Part shown: piece by piece, positions 28,601 through 36,276 of the stretch
Position numbering within the stretch: position 1 is the first letter of the stretch
Layout of the letters: the number at the start of each line of letters is the position of its first letter
NCBI GenBank assembly: GCA_050288105.1
Contig: JBNKDE010000012.1
Coordinates: 124,001 to 188,000, forward strand
DNA from: JACNJF01 sp050288105
GTDB taxonomy: Bacteria > Pseudomonadota > Gammaproteobacteria > GCA-001735895
Direction of reading: 5' to 3'
DNA: 64,000 nucleotides
The notes under the pieces: model-generated
The model's database searches: none
What the model saw: only the letters and a program-made list of their open reading frames with translations
What the model was told of the DNA's origin: nothing
Position numbers and translations under genes: made by a program

Positions 28601-28802
28601 CGTTATGCTGGGCAATGCGCTCGACCCGGGTCTGGTCAGTGATACCCGCTGCACCGAAGCACGCCAGGGATTCAACACCGACTTAAATGGTTCCACAGTT
28701 GCCAACCACCTGCGCGACAGCGGCTATGGCTGGCATAAAGACGCCTCGCAAATGGTGCAGACCGTGTTGTATGCCATCGCAGCCGGCCAGAGCTGTAATT
28801 AA
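25626..28802 (+). CDS. Large surface lipoprotein of unknown function, possible alpha/alpha-toroid enzyme
   Basis: A 1058-aa predicted lipoprotein. ATG 25626 is chosen because GGAG lies six bases upstream; the in-frame TTG at 25614 is less likely. The lipobox LVAC (C44) follows a long n-region, and a Gly/Asn-rich linker separates the anchor from the folded part. A beta-rich first half (about 80-600) is followed by a Trp/Tyr-rich, helical second half (about 640-1058: LLWHMPLW, YSLVGWTDSMQEG, LLMWFVTGDPQWVWDYA, HYVALWQELFYNHAL) of a kind seen in alpha/alpha-barrel polysaccharide lyases and glycoside hydrolases. I cannot assign a family or catalytic residues. A copy of the island motif lies upstream. 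The next island promoter starts right behind its stop codon. Confidence 0.75.
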   Translation: MRIEKTPVKVVQNSNIHLANRPLRLMRYLSQLLIALCCAALVACGGGGNSNPQGNAGGGNSAGGNTGGGNSGTGVSSRSWISAAPFPGTRSASASFSFGGPSGASFECNLDAAGWSSCTSPHNISVNPGEHNFQVRAVVAGVVDARPASWRWEYANDLGLLASTQSPFYNNGTAVPAVSSLGAISATCEALTTLELRNDQAVNRSAELTWSGVAIARELNITNSNNLILVGPNETLTAVQFRPLARWNAAVSDTSAPIKWLEVAAVTAVDANSSSNYSLRYCATAPTATDANALQLTANPNNSVTVDTGISQVTFDPGVASGISNAQLGAASINVGLVIDGATGQTGTPVVDSNEFLVEQSGPVKTVIRARGHITGISGPGCSDPLGYTLRWTLVRGSADIDVETDLVNECGDGMYPATPGGAINGSDLWSRSLNISNLGLMFSFSGLDGNSVMLRSARNSTSVSSYSENFMLSDISQRKGAASNPTGSDWRWATEVITTTSSTNTNFAEFFNLPVAGVSDASLTVLAQQPWMRFREPQSVVAQAASGSDSAFVTLYPIKSDSSDPFILGEAQGVWGQGRLTLEPNELGDNLMIARAEQNNAAMERGLLWHMPLWSLNQARVYPALPAADTAEMQALIPLIQGAHDNSVHDSILGGAQRDRMKGYSLVGWTDSMQEGIKDILNTTLNEYSPGSNIWSPTNTELLMWFVTGDPQWVWDYALPAEWNLWKSNAYNTGSRGVVGIRNGLVIASSSIGDGARYRSGYGSDDKFYNQGSGKAYVIRPYSSLAERFQAAGDTVISRYIANPANREDTVSARVMTRQVMQHLNALRYAAEFSPVNGANLRNQFNTMMQEYADDNLANGVFCYSDDAANNQNNCGFAPSGIFHYVALWQELFYNHALDLPPDHARREVIINALATTARLIDSGIPRDSNNRVSDFSPSAWGDSYVCDFSSGSDVLTQCVQHNCTGFADPSGGNCPTDPTYDNAHLNALGTVMLGNALDPGLVSDTRCTEARQGFNTDLNGSTVANHLRDSGYGWHKDASQMVQTVLYAIAAGQSCN

Positions 28803-28814
28803 ATGAGAAATAAA

Positions 28815-28844
28815 TTTCGAACATTTTCCAACCTGGTTGCCACT
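28815..28844 (+). promoter_or_regulatory. Island sigma motif upstream of the 220-aa and RCC1 proteins
   Basis: TTTCGAACA (TCGAAC at 28817-28822) followed after 17 nt by CCACT (28840-28844). It sits 13 bp after the previous stop codon and about 90 bp before ATG 28935. It rules in favour of 28935 and not an upstream in-frame ATG at 28803 as the true start. Confidence 0.7.
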
Positions 28845-28934
28845 CACCAACACAACAGTGACTCAGGGAAACCTGAGCACTGGCTTACCGACAATCAGGT
28901 CGGGGTACAAAAAACACTAAACAGGAATAAAAAA

Positions 28935-29597
28935 ATGAAAACTGGATATTTATACACTTCTTTATTTCTTAACGATTGCCTGTGCAGAAACATCACACCG
29001 GCGTTGGTGCCGATACAACGAGTGCTGCTACTACTGTTAATGAGCATCGGCTTATTACTGGCGCCACTGGCAAATGCAGAGGACAAGGTCGTAGTCAACC
29101 GAGTCAGCCTGAGTGCTGCGCAGGTGTCGCAGCTGGAACGGCAGCTCAACAGCAATCTCAAACCGGGGCGCTACTGGTACGACGTGCGTTCAGGCCTGTG
29201 GGGCAATGAAGGCGAGGGCAACAAAGGTCAGTTGCCTGCCAATCTGTCCATTGCGGCCCCCATGCCTGCTGACATTTCCGGCACTGGTACTGGGGTGTGG
29301 GTCAATGGACGTGAAATCCACACGCAGGAATACCAGTACCTGTTGCGGGTTTATGGCCGCGTTATCCCCGGTCGCTACTTTCTCGAAGCCAACGGCAATG
29401 CCGGTTTCGAAGGCGGACCGATTGCCTACAACCTGTTTGCAGATGCACGTCCAAAGCAGAAACAGCACATCAACTGGTTCCATGGCGGGCACGAGCAAAA
29501 TGGGGGCAGTGTGATCGGTGGTGGCGGTACTGTGGGCTTTATCGGCACAGGTGGCAGCAGCGTGATCTGCGAAGGCGGGTCCTGCACGTTCAATTAG
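28935..29597 (+). CDS. Exported protein with GRYWYD/SGLWG motif, unknown function
   Basis: A 220-aa exported protein. The frame is open from an ATG at 28803, but I start at 28935. AGGA lies eight bases upstream, the N-terminus then carries a signal peptide (VLLLLLMSIGLLLAPLANA, cleavage near residue 48), and the region before it contains the island promoter motif. The mature part has GRYWYDVRSGLWGNEG, TGVWVNGREI and GRYFLEANGNAGFEGGP, a repeated PGRY.. pattern, and ends in a Gly-rich tail with two cysteines (VICEGGSC). I do not recognise a named family. It is 23 bp before the RCC1 lipoprotein gene and probably co-transcribed with it. Confidence 0.75.
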   Translation: MKTGYLYTSLFLNDCLCRNITPALVPIQRVLLLLLMSIGLLLAPLANAEDKVVVNRVSLSAAQVSQLERQLNSNLKPGRYWYDVRSGLWGNEGEGNKGQLPANLSIAAPMPADISGTGTGVWVNGREIHTQEYQYLLRVYGRVIPGRYFLEANGNAGFEGGPIAYNLFADARPKQKQHINWFHGGHEQNGGSVIGGGGTVGFIGTGGSSVICEGGSCTFN

Positions 29598-29620
29598 GGA
29601 AATGATCAGGGGTATTAATC

Positions 29621-32326
29621 ATGAGTAGGCATAACACATTCATTTTCAGCGTGGTCTCACTGGTTTTGCTTTTAGGCGGTTGTGGCCAGTCAAGTAACGA
29701 TGGGGCTATCCCGTTTTATGCAGGTGTTGGGCCTGGAAGTCATCTGTTTCTCAGAGCAGGGGAAACTGGCACTGCCGAAATCGACAAGTTTCCAGATCGT
29801 ACACTGATTACCGACATATCAGAAACCGAACTGGGGGTCTCTATAGTTCCCGGAAGTTGCGATCCAGCCAGTAATAGCTGCGAAACATGGGCTATTACAC
29901 CCGCTGCGTCGACTTCAGCTGGCGGCTATCGTATAGGAGTGTCTGATATCAGCGCACAGGACAATGTATCGGCAGATGACTATATCCATGTCTCAATACT
30001 GCCTGCTATCGCTGCTCCCGCAGCAGACCTTACCGAAGTCAACCTGAATACTCCAGCGCGTTTCCGAACCATGGCTGTCGGCACATCGCATATGTTAGCG
30101 ATTGCTGAGGATGGCACGCTGTGGGGCTGGGGTAACCATGAAGACGGCCAGCTTGCCAGTGTTCGCAAGCCGGGTAATCAATACGATCCGATACCCAAAC
30201 CTGTGGGTAATCTTGGCAATGTGGCACAGGTTGCGGCGGGTGCGCGTCATTCGCTGGCCAAACTCAATGACGGCACTGTAGTGGCCTTTGGCTCGAACGA
30301 AGTGGGTCAGCTGGGTGATGGCTCGTTGCTGGACAAGCGTCATCCGGTGACTGTCGTGGGCCTTGCCAATGTGGATCATGTGGCGGCTGGTTCCTACCAC
30401 TCGCTGGCACTGGTTAACGGTGCTAACGGCAGTGAGGTCTATGCCTGGGGTAGTAACGCCTTCGGACAACTGGGGATCGGCAAGACTTATGCACATCAGG
30501 ATTCACCCACGCGGGTGGCGCATGAGGATACGCCGGTACGGGTAGTTCTCGACAACATCGTGCAGGTTGCAGCCGGTGAGGGATTCTCTGTGGCGCTGGA
30601 CCAGGCGGGCGAGGTCTGGTTCTGGGGTAACCTTTCGGCTGACTATCACGACAGCACAGTTTATACACCTACCAAAATCGCCGATCTGAACGGTGTTGTG
30701 CGCATTGCCGCTGGTGCGCACCATGGTCTGGTGCTGCGCTTCGATGGTACTGTCTGGGCCTGGGGTAATAATGACAGGGGACAGCTCGGTACTGGTGATA
30801 CCCAGTCCAGCGGATTGACTGCGGTTCGTTCCGGCAACATTGTCGACGCAGTCGATATCGCTGCAGGCGAGTCTTTTAGCATGGCGTTACGGCGCACTAT
30901 TGGCTGGCCATTGACCTGGGGTGATAACAGCAATGGGCAACTTGGACGCAAAGGCGATCCGCTCACACCCTCGGCTGTTATTGTCTACCAGGCCTTGACC
31001 GACATAGAAGCCGGTGGAAACATGGCTATCGGCATGGCTGATGACTGCCAGGGTGATGCGGCAAGCCTGCGCAGTTGGGGTGAAAACTCTCAGGGCCAGT
31101 TGGGCGACGGTACTTTCAGTGACAAGTCGTCTCCCACGCTGGTGATAGGAATCGCTGAGCAAAATGAGACCTGCCATCGACATGCGCTGTTCTATAAATC
31201 GGGTTATGGTGCGCATGCTGTTACCCTGTTTGGCGCAAATATCCGCTGCAACGATGACCTGTGCTGGACCACTGTAGATCCATTGGGCAATACCACGTTG
31301 TCCGTGGATATGCTGTTCTCAGCCGATTTTTCCACCGAGTACGATAACCTGACCTGGGATTGTCAGGGATACGGTGGAGCAGCCGATCATCATTTCAATT
31401 TACCGGTTCTCGACGACACTTACTGCAAGCTGACTACCCGGCAGTCAGCGGATAGTGATGGCATCTACACCCTTAGTGTGGTGATCGAAGGTGGGCCTGA
31501 CGCCGGCGAGATTGTCAGTCGCGAGACACCACCTCAGCTCGATTGTATTAACCGTGGTGAGACAACAACCACCTGTACCGCCAGCTATCGAACTGGCAGT
31601 GTCGTAGATCTTTACGGCAACCCGGCCAATGGTCTCAATATTAGCTGGAGCGGTTGTACCCCTGGGATGGATGATTTAGAGCGTCCCGTCTGCAGCGTGA
31701 ACATGAGTAGAGATCGCGTCGTGACCGCGACCTTCAATGCTGTTCCACCACCTGCGGGCAGTTACACGCTCACGGTAACCCTGGATGGTGGTCCTGGTAT
31801 TACTGGAGTTTTTAGCGGAGAAACACCGCCGCAATTTGAGTGCTACCTGGACTATGCCTCTACCACCACCTGTACCGCTAACTACGTTTCGGGCACTACA
31901 GTAACGCTCTATCGTGACAGCGCCAGCGGCGCGGTACTCGATCTGGAAGGCTGTACACCGGGACTGGATAATCTTGAGCGTCCCATCTGTAGTGTCACCA
32001 TGGATGGCAATCGTATCGTGCTGGGGCACCGGCGATCCACTCGCGTCCTTAGCCTGACTATCGATGGTCAACCGATACGGGGCACCACGGTGTTTTCCAG
32101 CGGTAGCAATGCGATGTATTGCGTCAGTCCTGACACCTTCGGCACTACCTGTTTCGCGGATATCCCGGAGGGTGATGAGCTTCTGCTGAGCTGGAACAAC
32201 TTCGGCGGTTATGAGCTTTCTGCCTGGAGCGGATGTACACCGGAACCGAACGCAACCAACACCGCAACAAACTGCCGCCTCACCATGGACAGCGACTATA
32301 CGGTGATAGCGACGTTCGGGCCGTGA
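29621..32326 (+). CDS. RCC1-repeat lipoprotein with three Cys4 beta modules
   Basis: A 901-aa lipoprotein (lipobox LGGC, C21). A shared N-terminal domain (about 30-125, with ITDISETELGVSI and GGYRIGVSD) is homologous to that of the 1196-aa protein at 36277. Next come about seven RCC1-like propeller repeats (about 145-505), seen as WGWGNHEDGQL, VAFGSNEVGQLGDG, YAWGSNAFGQLG, WAWGNNDRGQLGTG and LTWGDNSNGQLG. After a short linker, three copies of a roughly 80-residue beta module each carry four cysteines, with the signature GCTPG..D..ERP(V/I)C.V.M and often ending TATF. The last one ends the protein in ATFGP. Such proteins are probably surface-exposed adhesins or binding platforms. It is probably transcribed from the promoter before the preceding gene. 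Confidence 0.85.
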   Translation: MSRHNTFIFSVVSLVLLLGGCGQSSNDGAIPFYAGVGPGSHLFLRAGETGTAEIDKFPDRTLITDISETELGVSIVPGSCDPASNSCETWAITPAASTSAGGYRIGVSDISAQDNVSADDYIHVSILPAIAAPAADLTEVNLNTPARFRTMAVGTSHMLAIAEDGTLWGWGNHEDGQLASVRKPGNQYDPIPKPVGNLGNVAQVAAGARHSLAKLNDGTVVAFGSNEVGQLGDGSLLDKRHPVTVVGLANVDHVAAGSYHSLALVNGANGSEVYAWGSNAFGQLGIGKTYAHQDSPTRVAHEDTPVRVVLDNIVQVAAGEGFSVALDQAGEVWFWGNLSADYHDSTVYTPTKIADLNGVVRIAAGAHHGLVLRFDGTVWAWGNNDRGQLGTGDTQSSGLTAVRSGNIVDAVDIAAGESFSMALRRTIGWPLTWGDNSNGQLGRKGDPLTPSAVIVYQALTDIEAGGNMAIGMADDCQGDAASLRSWGENSQGQLGDGTFSDKSSPTLVIGIAEQNETCHRHALFYKSGYGAHAVTLFGANIRCNDDLCWTTVDPLGNTTLSVDMLFSADFSTEYDNLTWDCQGYGGAADHHFNLPVLDDTYCKLTTRQSADSDGIYTLSVVIEGGPDAGEIVSRETPPQLDCINRGETTTTCTASYRTGSVVDLYGNPANGLNISWSGCTPGMDDLERPVCSVNMSRDRVVTATFNAVPPPAGSYTLTVTLDGGPGITGVFSGETPPQFECYLDYASTTTCTANYVSGTTVTLYRDSASGAVLDLEGCTPGLDNLERPICSVTMDGNRIVLGHRRSTRVLSLTIDGQPIRGTTVFSSGSNAMYCVSPDTFGTTCFADIPEGDELLLSWNNFGGYELSAWSGCTPEPNATNTATNCRLTMDSDYTVIATFGP

Positions 32327-32401
32327 ACCATCCGTTGAAAGTGCCTGGACCAGGTGTCGTATGCATTCCCAAACGCGAGCTTGCGAATGCGAGAAAATTA
32401 T

Positions 32402-32431
32402 TTTCGAACCGGATGCCATCTGGCGATCACC
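32402..32431 (+). promoter_or_regulatory. Island sigma motif upstream of the 926-aa lipoprotein
   Basis: TTTTCGAACC (TCGAAC at 32404-32409) followed after 17 nt by TCACC (32427-32431), the only copy with T in the first position of the second box. It lies 45 bp before the start codon. Confidence 0.68.
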
Positions 32432-32474
32432 TATCGATATCCGTACAACACTCATAAAGGAGTAAGAAGAAGTG

Positions 32475-35252
32475 ATGCCATCAATTATTAACCTACGCAT
32501 AAAAAAATTGTTTGTTATCGCTGTTCTTGTCCTGCTGCAGGCCGGCTGTGGTGGTGGCAGTAATGACAATCCACCCATCGCGGTCGGTGGGCCATTTACC
32601 GAAGCCGCTCAGGTTGGCACCGACGACCAGGGCAATTTCGTCGCGCTGTGGAAATCAGGCGCCTCCGTCTGGGCCAGAGATTACCCGCAAGGGGTCGGTG
32701 CGACGCCTTTCAGATTGGCCTACGCCGATCAACCGCGTCTCGCGTTGAATACCGCTGGCGATGCGTTAGTGGCGTATCAGGCGGCGAGCAGTTCAAACCC
32801 GCGCTATCGTAGTGTTTACCTGCGCCGCTTCGAGCGCAATACGCAAACCTGGCAGGCAGAAATGGAGCACCGTTTTTGGACTCAGCAGAATGCCGTGGAT
32901 CCAGAAATCGCGGTGTATGATGGCACGGTTGCCCTCTCTGCGATGAGCTGGAACGGTGTTGACTGGAATCAAAACCAACTACCTTTGAACACCAGGCAGC
33001 TTCTTACCGCCACGGCCGCCGCCGACCTGAGCATCGTCTGGAACAACAGCGGTATCACCGAACCAATCACCAATGTGCAATACCCGAATGGCACCAACAA
33101 ACTGCGCACTTCGCTGGCGATGGGTGCCAATAATCAGGGCATCATTGCCTGGACCCAGCAATCCCCGGACGGCGTGTATGCCGCGCCCTATGTGCATGTC
33201 GAGACGCGTATAGATAGAAGCAACTGGCGCCCGACGACCATTCTGGCGCATCGCCAGGCCGGCGCGCTGAAGAGCGCGATGCAGCCCGCCGGCAGCGGCG
33301 TGGTGGGCTGGGTGGAGCACGACCCGCAGCATCCCGACCAGTCCGTGGTGGGCGGCGCCATCTACAATCCGGCGAGCGGTGCCTGGACCACGACCCACTA
33401 CCAGTACGACGTCAACAACATCTACTGGGTCAAAGACAGTGCCGCGATGGACGTGGATATGGACCCGCAGGGCAATGCGCTGATGTTATGGCCGGACCGT
33501 AGCGGACTCGCCTGGTCCCGCTATGATGCGGCGACTTCAAGCTGGTCGAATCTGCAACGGCTGATGCCGGCGGGAAACTACGGCGGCATCGCGCTGGACC
33601 TGAGCCCTAACGGCAGCGGCATGGCGGTCTGGTCGCTGGATGGGGAGATCTACCTCAGCCACTTTGACCCGAACGGTCCGAGCTGGTCCACGCCGGAAAA
33701 GATCGGTTTCGGTAACTCGCCTGACGTGGTGACCGATGACAGCGGCAACTGCCTGGCGGTGTGGGAGGAGAGCGGCTTTCTCTACGACTACCAGTGTAGC
33801 GATGTCACCATGACGGTATCGGTTACCAACAACATAGGTGGCAGGGTGACCAGTCAGCCCGCCGGTATCGACTGCGGCAAGCTGAGCAACACTGACTACA
33901 CCTATTGCACGGCCCCCTTCGACCTCAATAACAGGGTCACTCTTGATGCACAGGCCGATGCTTCCTATATGTTCACCGGTTGGGGTGGCGACTGTGCGGG
34001 GATCAATGGAACTCCTGCCATCGTCACCATGGACGCAGCGAAAAACTGTACAGCGAGCTTTGACCTTGCTCCGGCCAACACCTACCGCCTGACCGTTATT
34101 CTCGATGGCGGACCAGGTATGTCCGGGGTTTTTACCGGTGAAACACCCACCCCGCAGTTGGAGTGTTACCTGGACTATGCGAGCAGCAACACCTGTATCA
34201 CCAATTATGTCGTTGGCAGCAACGTAGTGCTCTATAAGGATGTGGCTAGCGGCGTGGTACTCGATCTCGAAGGTTGCACGCCGGGGCTGGATGGGATGGA
34301 GCGACCAATCTGCACCGTCACCATGGATGCCCATCGCACCGTGAGGGGGCAGCTGCGTCCTACCCATATTCTCAGCCTGACCATTGACGGGCAGCCGGCG
34401 CGGGGTAGCACGGTCTTTTCCAGCGGCAGTTCCGCAGGCGACCTCTACTGTGTCAGCCCGGACACGACTGGTACCACCTGCTTTACTGAAATCCCGGAAG
34501 GCGACGAGCTATTGCTCGACTGGGGCGGACCAGCAGGGTATGGCATACAGTCCTGGAACGGTTGTACGACGGAGCTGGATGCCAACAACCGTCTGCTGTG
34601 CCGCATCGTAATGGGTGCTGATCATAGTGTGACAGCAACATTCAGCCCCTCGCCACCGCCATCGACCAGCAATCACACCCTCACTGTGGTGATTGAGGGC
34701 GGTCCAGGTGCGGCAACGGTATATGACCATGTGGCGAACTCGAACAATTGCGGTGTGAACTTCGCGATCAGCATGAGTACAAGCTGTACCTTTACCTTTG
34801 CTGCGGACAGCGACGTGGTACTGCGAGGATTTGCCCACGGAATTACGGTGATAACCGGCTGGGAGGGTTGTACTGTAGTGACCGATAGTTATAGCGTAGT
34901 ACCCGGAGACCTGTGCCGGTTGACTATGGACAGTGATCGTACTGTTACTATGCATTTCCAGCCGGGTGCCCAGTTGTTTGTATCGATTAACGGTCAGGTA
35001 CAGGCGGGTACAACTGTATTTTCTTCCGGTAGCACGCAGAGTCTGAACTGCTTGAGTACCAACCAATATGGCACCAACTGCAATACGATCTTTCCTCTGG
35101 GCGAGGAAGTGTTGCTTGACTGGAGCAACCCAGGTGGCTACGACATCCAGTCCTGGAGCGGCTGCACCCCGGAACTGGATATCAACAACCGCTCGGTGTG
35201 TCGTATTTTAATGGATGCTAACCACAACGTGACGGCGACGTTTGGGCCGTGA
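32475..35252 (+). CDS. Lipoprotein with five Cys4 beta modules
   Basis: About 925 residues. Start at ATG 32475 or the adjacent GTG 32472; AAGGAG lies 9-12 bases upstream. Lipobox LQAGC (C25), followed by GGGSNDN. The first half (about 30-450) holds repeated Trp/Gly/Asn motifs of a beta-propeller kind (DDQGNFVALW, DPQGNALMLW, SPNGSGMAVW, DDSGNCLAVWEE), where 'D..GN.(L/M).(V/L)W' recurs about every 50-60 residues. The second half has five Cys4 modules with GCTPG or related signatures; the last ends ATFGP like the proteins at 29621 and 36277. It carries an island motif just upstream. Presumably surface-exposed; ligand unknown. Confidence 0.83.
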   Translation: MPSIINLRIKKLFVIAVLVLLQAGCGGGSNDNPPIAVGGPFTEAAQVGTDDQGNFVALWKSGASVWARDYPQGVGATPFRLAYADQPRLALNTAGDALVAYQAASSSNPRYRSVYLRRFERNTQTWQAEMEHRFWTQQNAVDPEIAVYDGTVALSAMSWNGVDWNQNQLPLNTRQLLTATAAADLSIVWNNSGITEPITNVQYPNGTNKLRTSLAMGANNQGIIAWTQQSPDGVYAAPYVHVETRIDRSNWRPTTILAHRQAGALKSAMQPAGSGVVGWVEHDPQHPDQSVVGGAIYNPASGAWTTTHYQYDVNNIYWVKDSAAMDVDMDPQGNALMLWPDRSGLAWSRYDAATSSWSNLQRLMPAGNYGGIALDLSPNGSGMAVWSLDGEIYLSHFDPNGPSWSTPEKIGFGNSPDVVTDDSGNCLAVWEESGFLYDYQCSDVTMTVSVTNNIGGRVTSQPAGIDCGKLSNTDYTYCTAPFDLNNRVTLDAQADASYMFTGWGGDCAGINGTPAIVTMDAAKNCTASFDLAPANTYRLTVILDGGPGMSGVFTGETPTPQLECYLDYASSNTCITNYVVGSNVVLYKDVASGVVLDLEGCTPGLDGMERPICTVTMDAHRTVRGQLRPTHILSLTIDGQPARGSTVFSSGSSAGDLYCVSPDTTGTTCFTEIPEGDELLLDWGGPAGYGIQSWNGCTTELDANNRLLCRIVMGADHSVTATFSPSPPPSTSNHTLTVVIEGGPGAATVYDHVANSNNCGVNFAISMSTSCTFTFAADSDVVLRGFAHGITVITGWEGCTVVTDSYSVVPGDLCRLTMDSDRTVTMHFQPGAQLFVSINGQVQAGTTVFSSGSTQSLNCLSTNQYGTNCNTIFPLGEEVLLDWSNPGGYDIQSWSGCTPELDINNRSVCRILMDANHNVTATFGP

Positions 35253-35366
35253 TGTGGGATTTACCACTAAAGCCATTGATCAAAGCAGGCAATCGCGAGC
35301 GGCCTGACTCTTAATAAACAGTGCGATTAGCCTCCCATTAAAAAAGTGGAACTAAATGTGATTTAA

Positions 35367-35396
35367 ATTCGAACCATTCGCCACGTCAAAGCCACC
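35367..35396 (+). promoter_or_regulatory. Island sigma motif upstream of the 159-aa lipoprotein
   Basis: AATTCGAACC (TCGAAC at 35369-35374) followed after 17 nt by CCACC (35392-35396), 60 bp before the start codon. Confidence 0.7.
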
Positions 35397-35456
35397 CAGC
35401 AGTATGGGGATTTGGCGCAGCCAAAGCTATCTCGGAAAATTTGAACAGGAGAAAAC

Positions 35457-35936
35457 ATGAACAAGATATCTCGGGTTAAAACTATGATACTGCTGACAGC
35501 TTTGTTTGGGGTTGTCGCTCTGTTAGGTGGCTGTGGCGGCGACAGCAATTCCGACAGTGGATCAAATCGCAGCAACAAGGCGTTGGTTTATCTGGACTGC
35601 GATTTGCAGGGTGAGATTGCCAAAATGGAAATGCTGGTAGAGGTTCTTGGTGACTACGGTCTTACCTGGAGTTCTGGTGCCAGCCCTGATATCACCGGTG
35701 TGATTAGTACCGGTGATTATATTGTTTATACCTCGGGTACGGTGCAATCATCCACCGGGTACTACACCTTTAGCGGTGAAAATCAGTTTGCGGATTTCGT
35801 CGATCAATACACTTATGATCGATTTCTGGTCGAATGGGTGCAGGAAAACAATGGAGTTTGGATGATTGTGAATCCTTACGGACCGGGGCCGGCGCAGCAT
35901 TTTTGTACGATTACCGCGTCTCAATATCAGTATTAG
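35457..35936 (+). CDS. Small lipoprotein, paralogue of the protein at 40105
   Basis: A 159-aa lipoprotein (lipobox LGGC, C26) with a Ser/Asp/Asn linker and a compact domain with two cysteines. It shares with the 142-aa protein at 40105 the pattern C-x5-E near the domain start, LTWSSGASPDITGVI (there ITWGSGPTPDITGVI), a Tyr/Gly-rich middle, SG(E/Q)N(Q/N)F, and a C-terminal H-x-CTI motif. The two cysteines probably form a disulfide that closes the domain. Both genes carry an island motif upstream. Family and function unknown; a calyx- or lipocalin-like small beta fold is possible but unproven. AGGAG lies before the ATG. Confidence 0.8.
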   Translation: MNKISRVKTMILLTALFGVVALLGGCGGDSNSDSGSNRSNKALVYLDCDLQGEIAKMEMLVEVLGDYGLTWSSGASPDITGVISTGDYIVYTSGTVQSSTGYYTFSGENQFADFVDQYTYDRFLVEWVQENNGVWMIVNPYGPGPAQHFCTITASQYQY

Positions 35937-36276
35937 CTAACCGTTCTCTGACATGAATGAACCCGTGCGAAAGCTAATGGCCTTGTGCTTTAAAAATGCC
36001 CGGGTTATATGCTTGATTTGCAGCGTGGATACAGTGCCGTAATGCTGAGTCGCGAACTAAACTTGCTGCCTTGGGGCGAGGTTCACGAGTCACCTGTATA
36101 TGGGTTGGTGAATCAAATGGCGGCATTTTTAGGGTGAGCGGGGTAGTAGTTTATGCAGGACTGTGGCTGTGCGTTCAATGAGATTAAAGCTTAAAAAATT
36201 TGCTTTGAAATTTACTCGAATGCAGCGAGAATTTGCGCATTGGGGCTTCTCCTTGTGTTTCTTAACTGGGTGAATC
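35937..36276. other. Gene-free stretch before the 1196-aa lipoprotein
   Basis: About 340 bp with no convincing ORF and no exact island motif. The nearest look-alike (ACTCGAATG at about 36212) lacks the second box at the right distance. The following gene may have its own promoter of another type or be read through from the promoter at 35367. Confidence 0.5.

Noticed and set aside
31676..34367. Long open frames on the minus strand opposite the Cys4 lipoproteins (31676-32578 and 33537-34367)
   Set aside because: They mirror the codon pattern of the real genes, lack ribosome binding sites and have compositions unlike real proteins; considered shadows.
36045..36225. CGAAC/TCGAAT look-alikes (GTCGCGAACT, ACTCGAATG) before the 1196-aa lipoprotein
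   Set aside because: Neither has CCAC(C/T) at the 17-nt distance shared by the six accepted sites.
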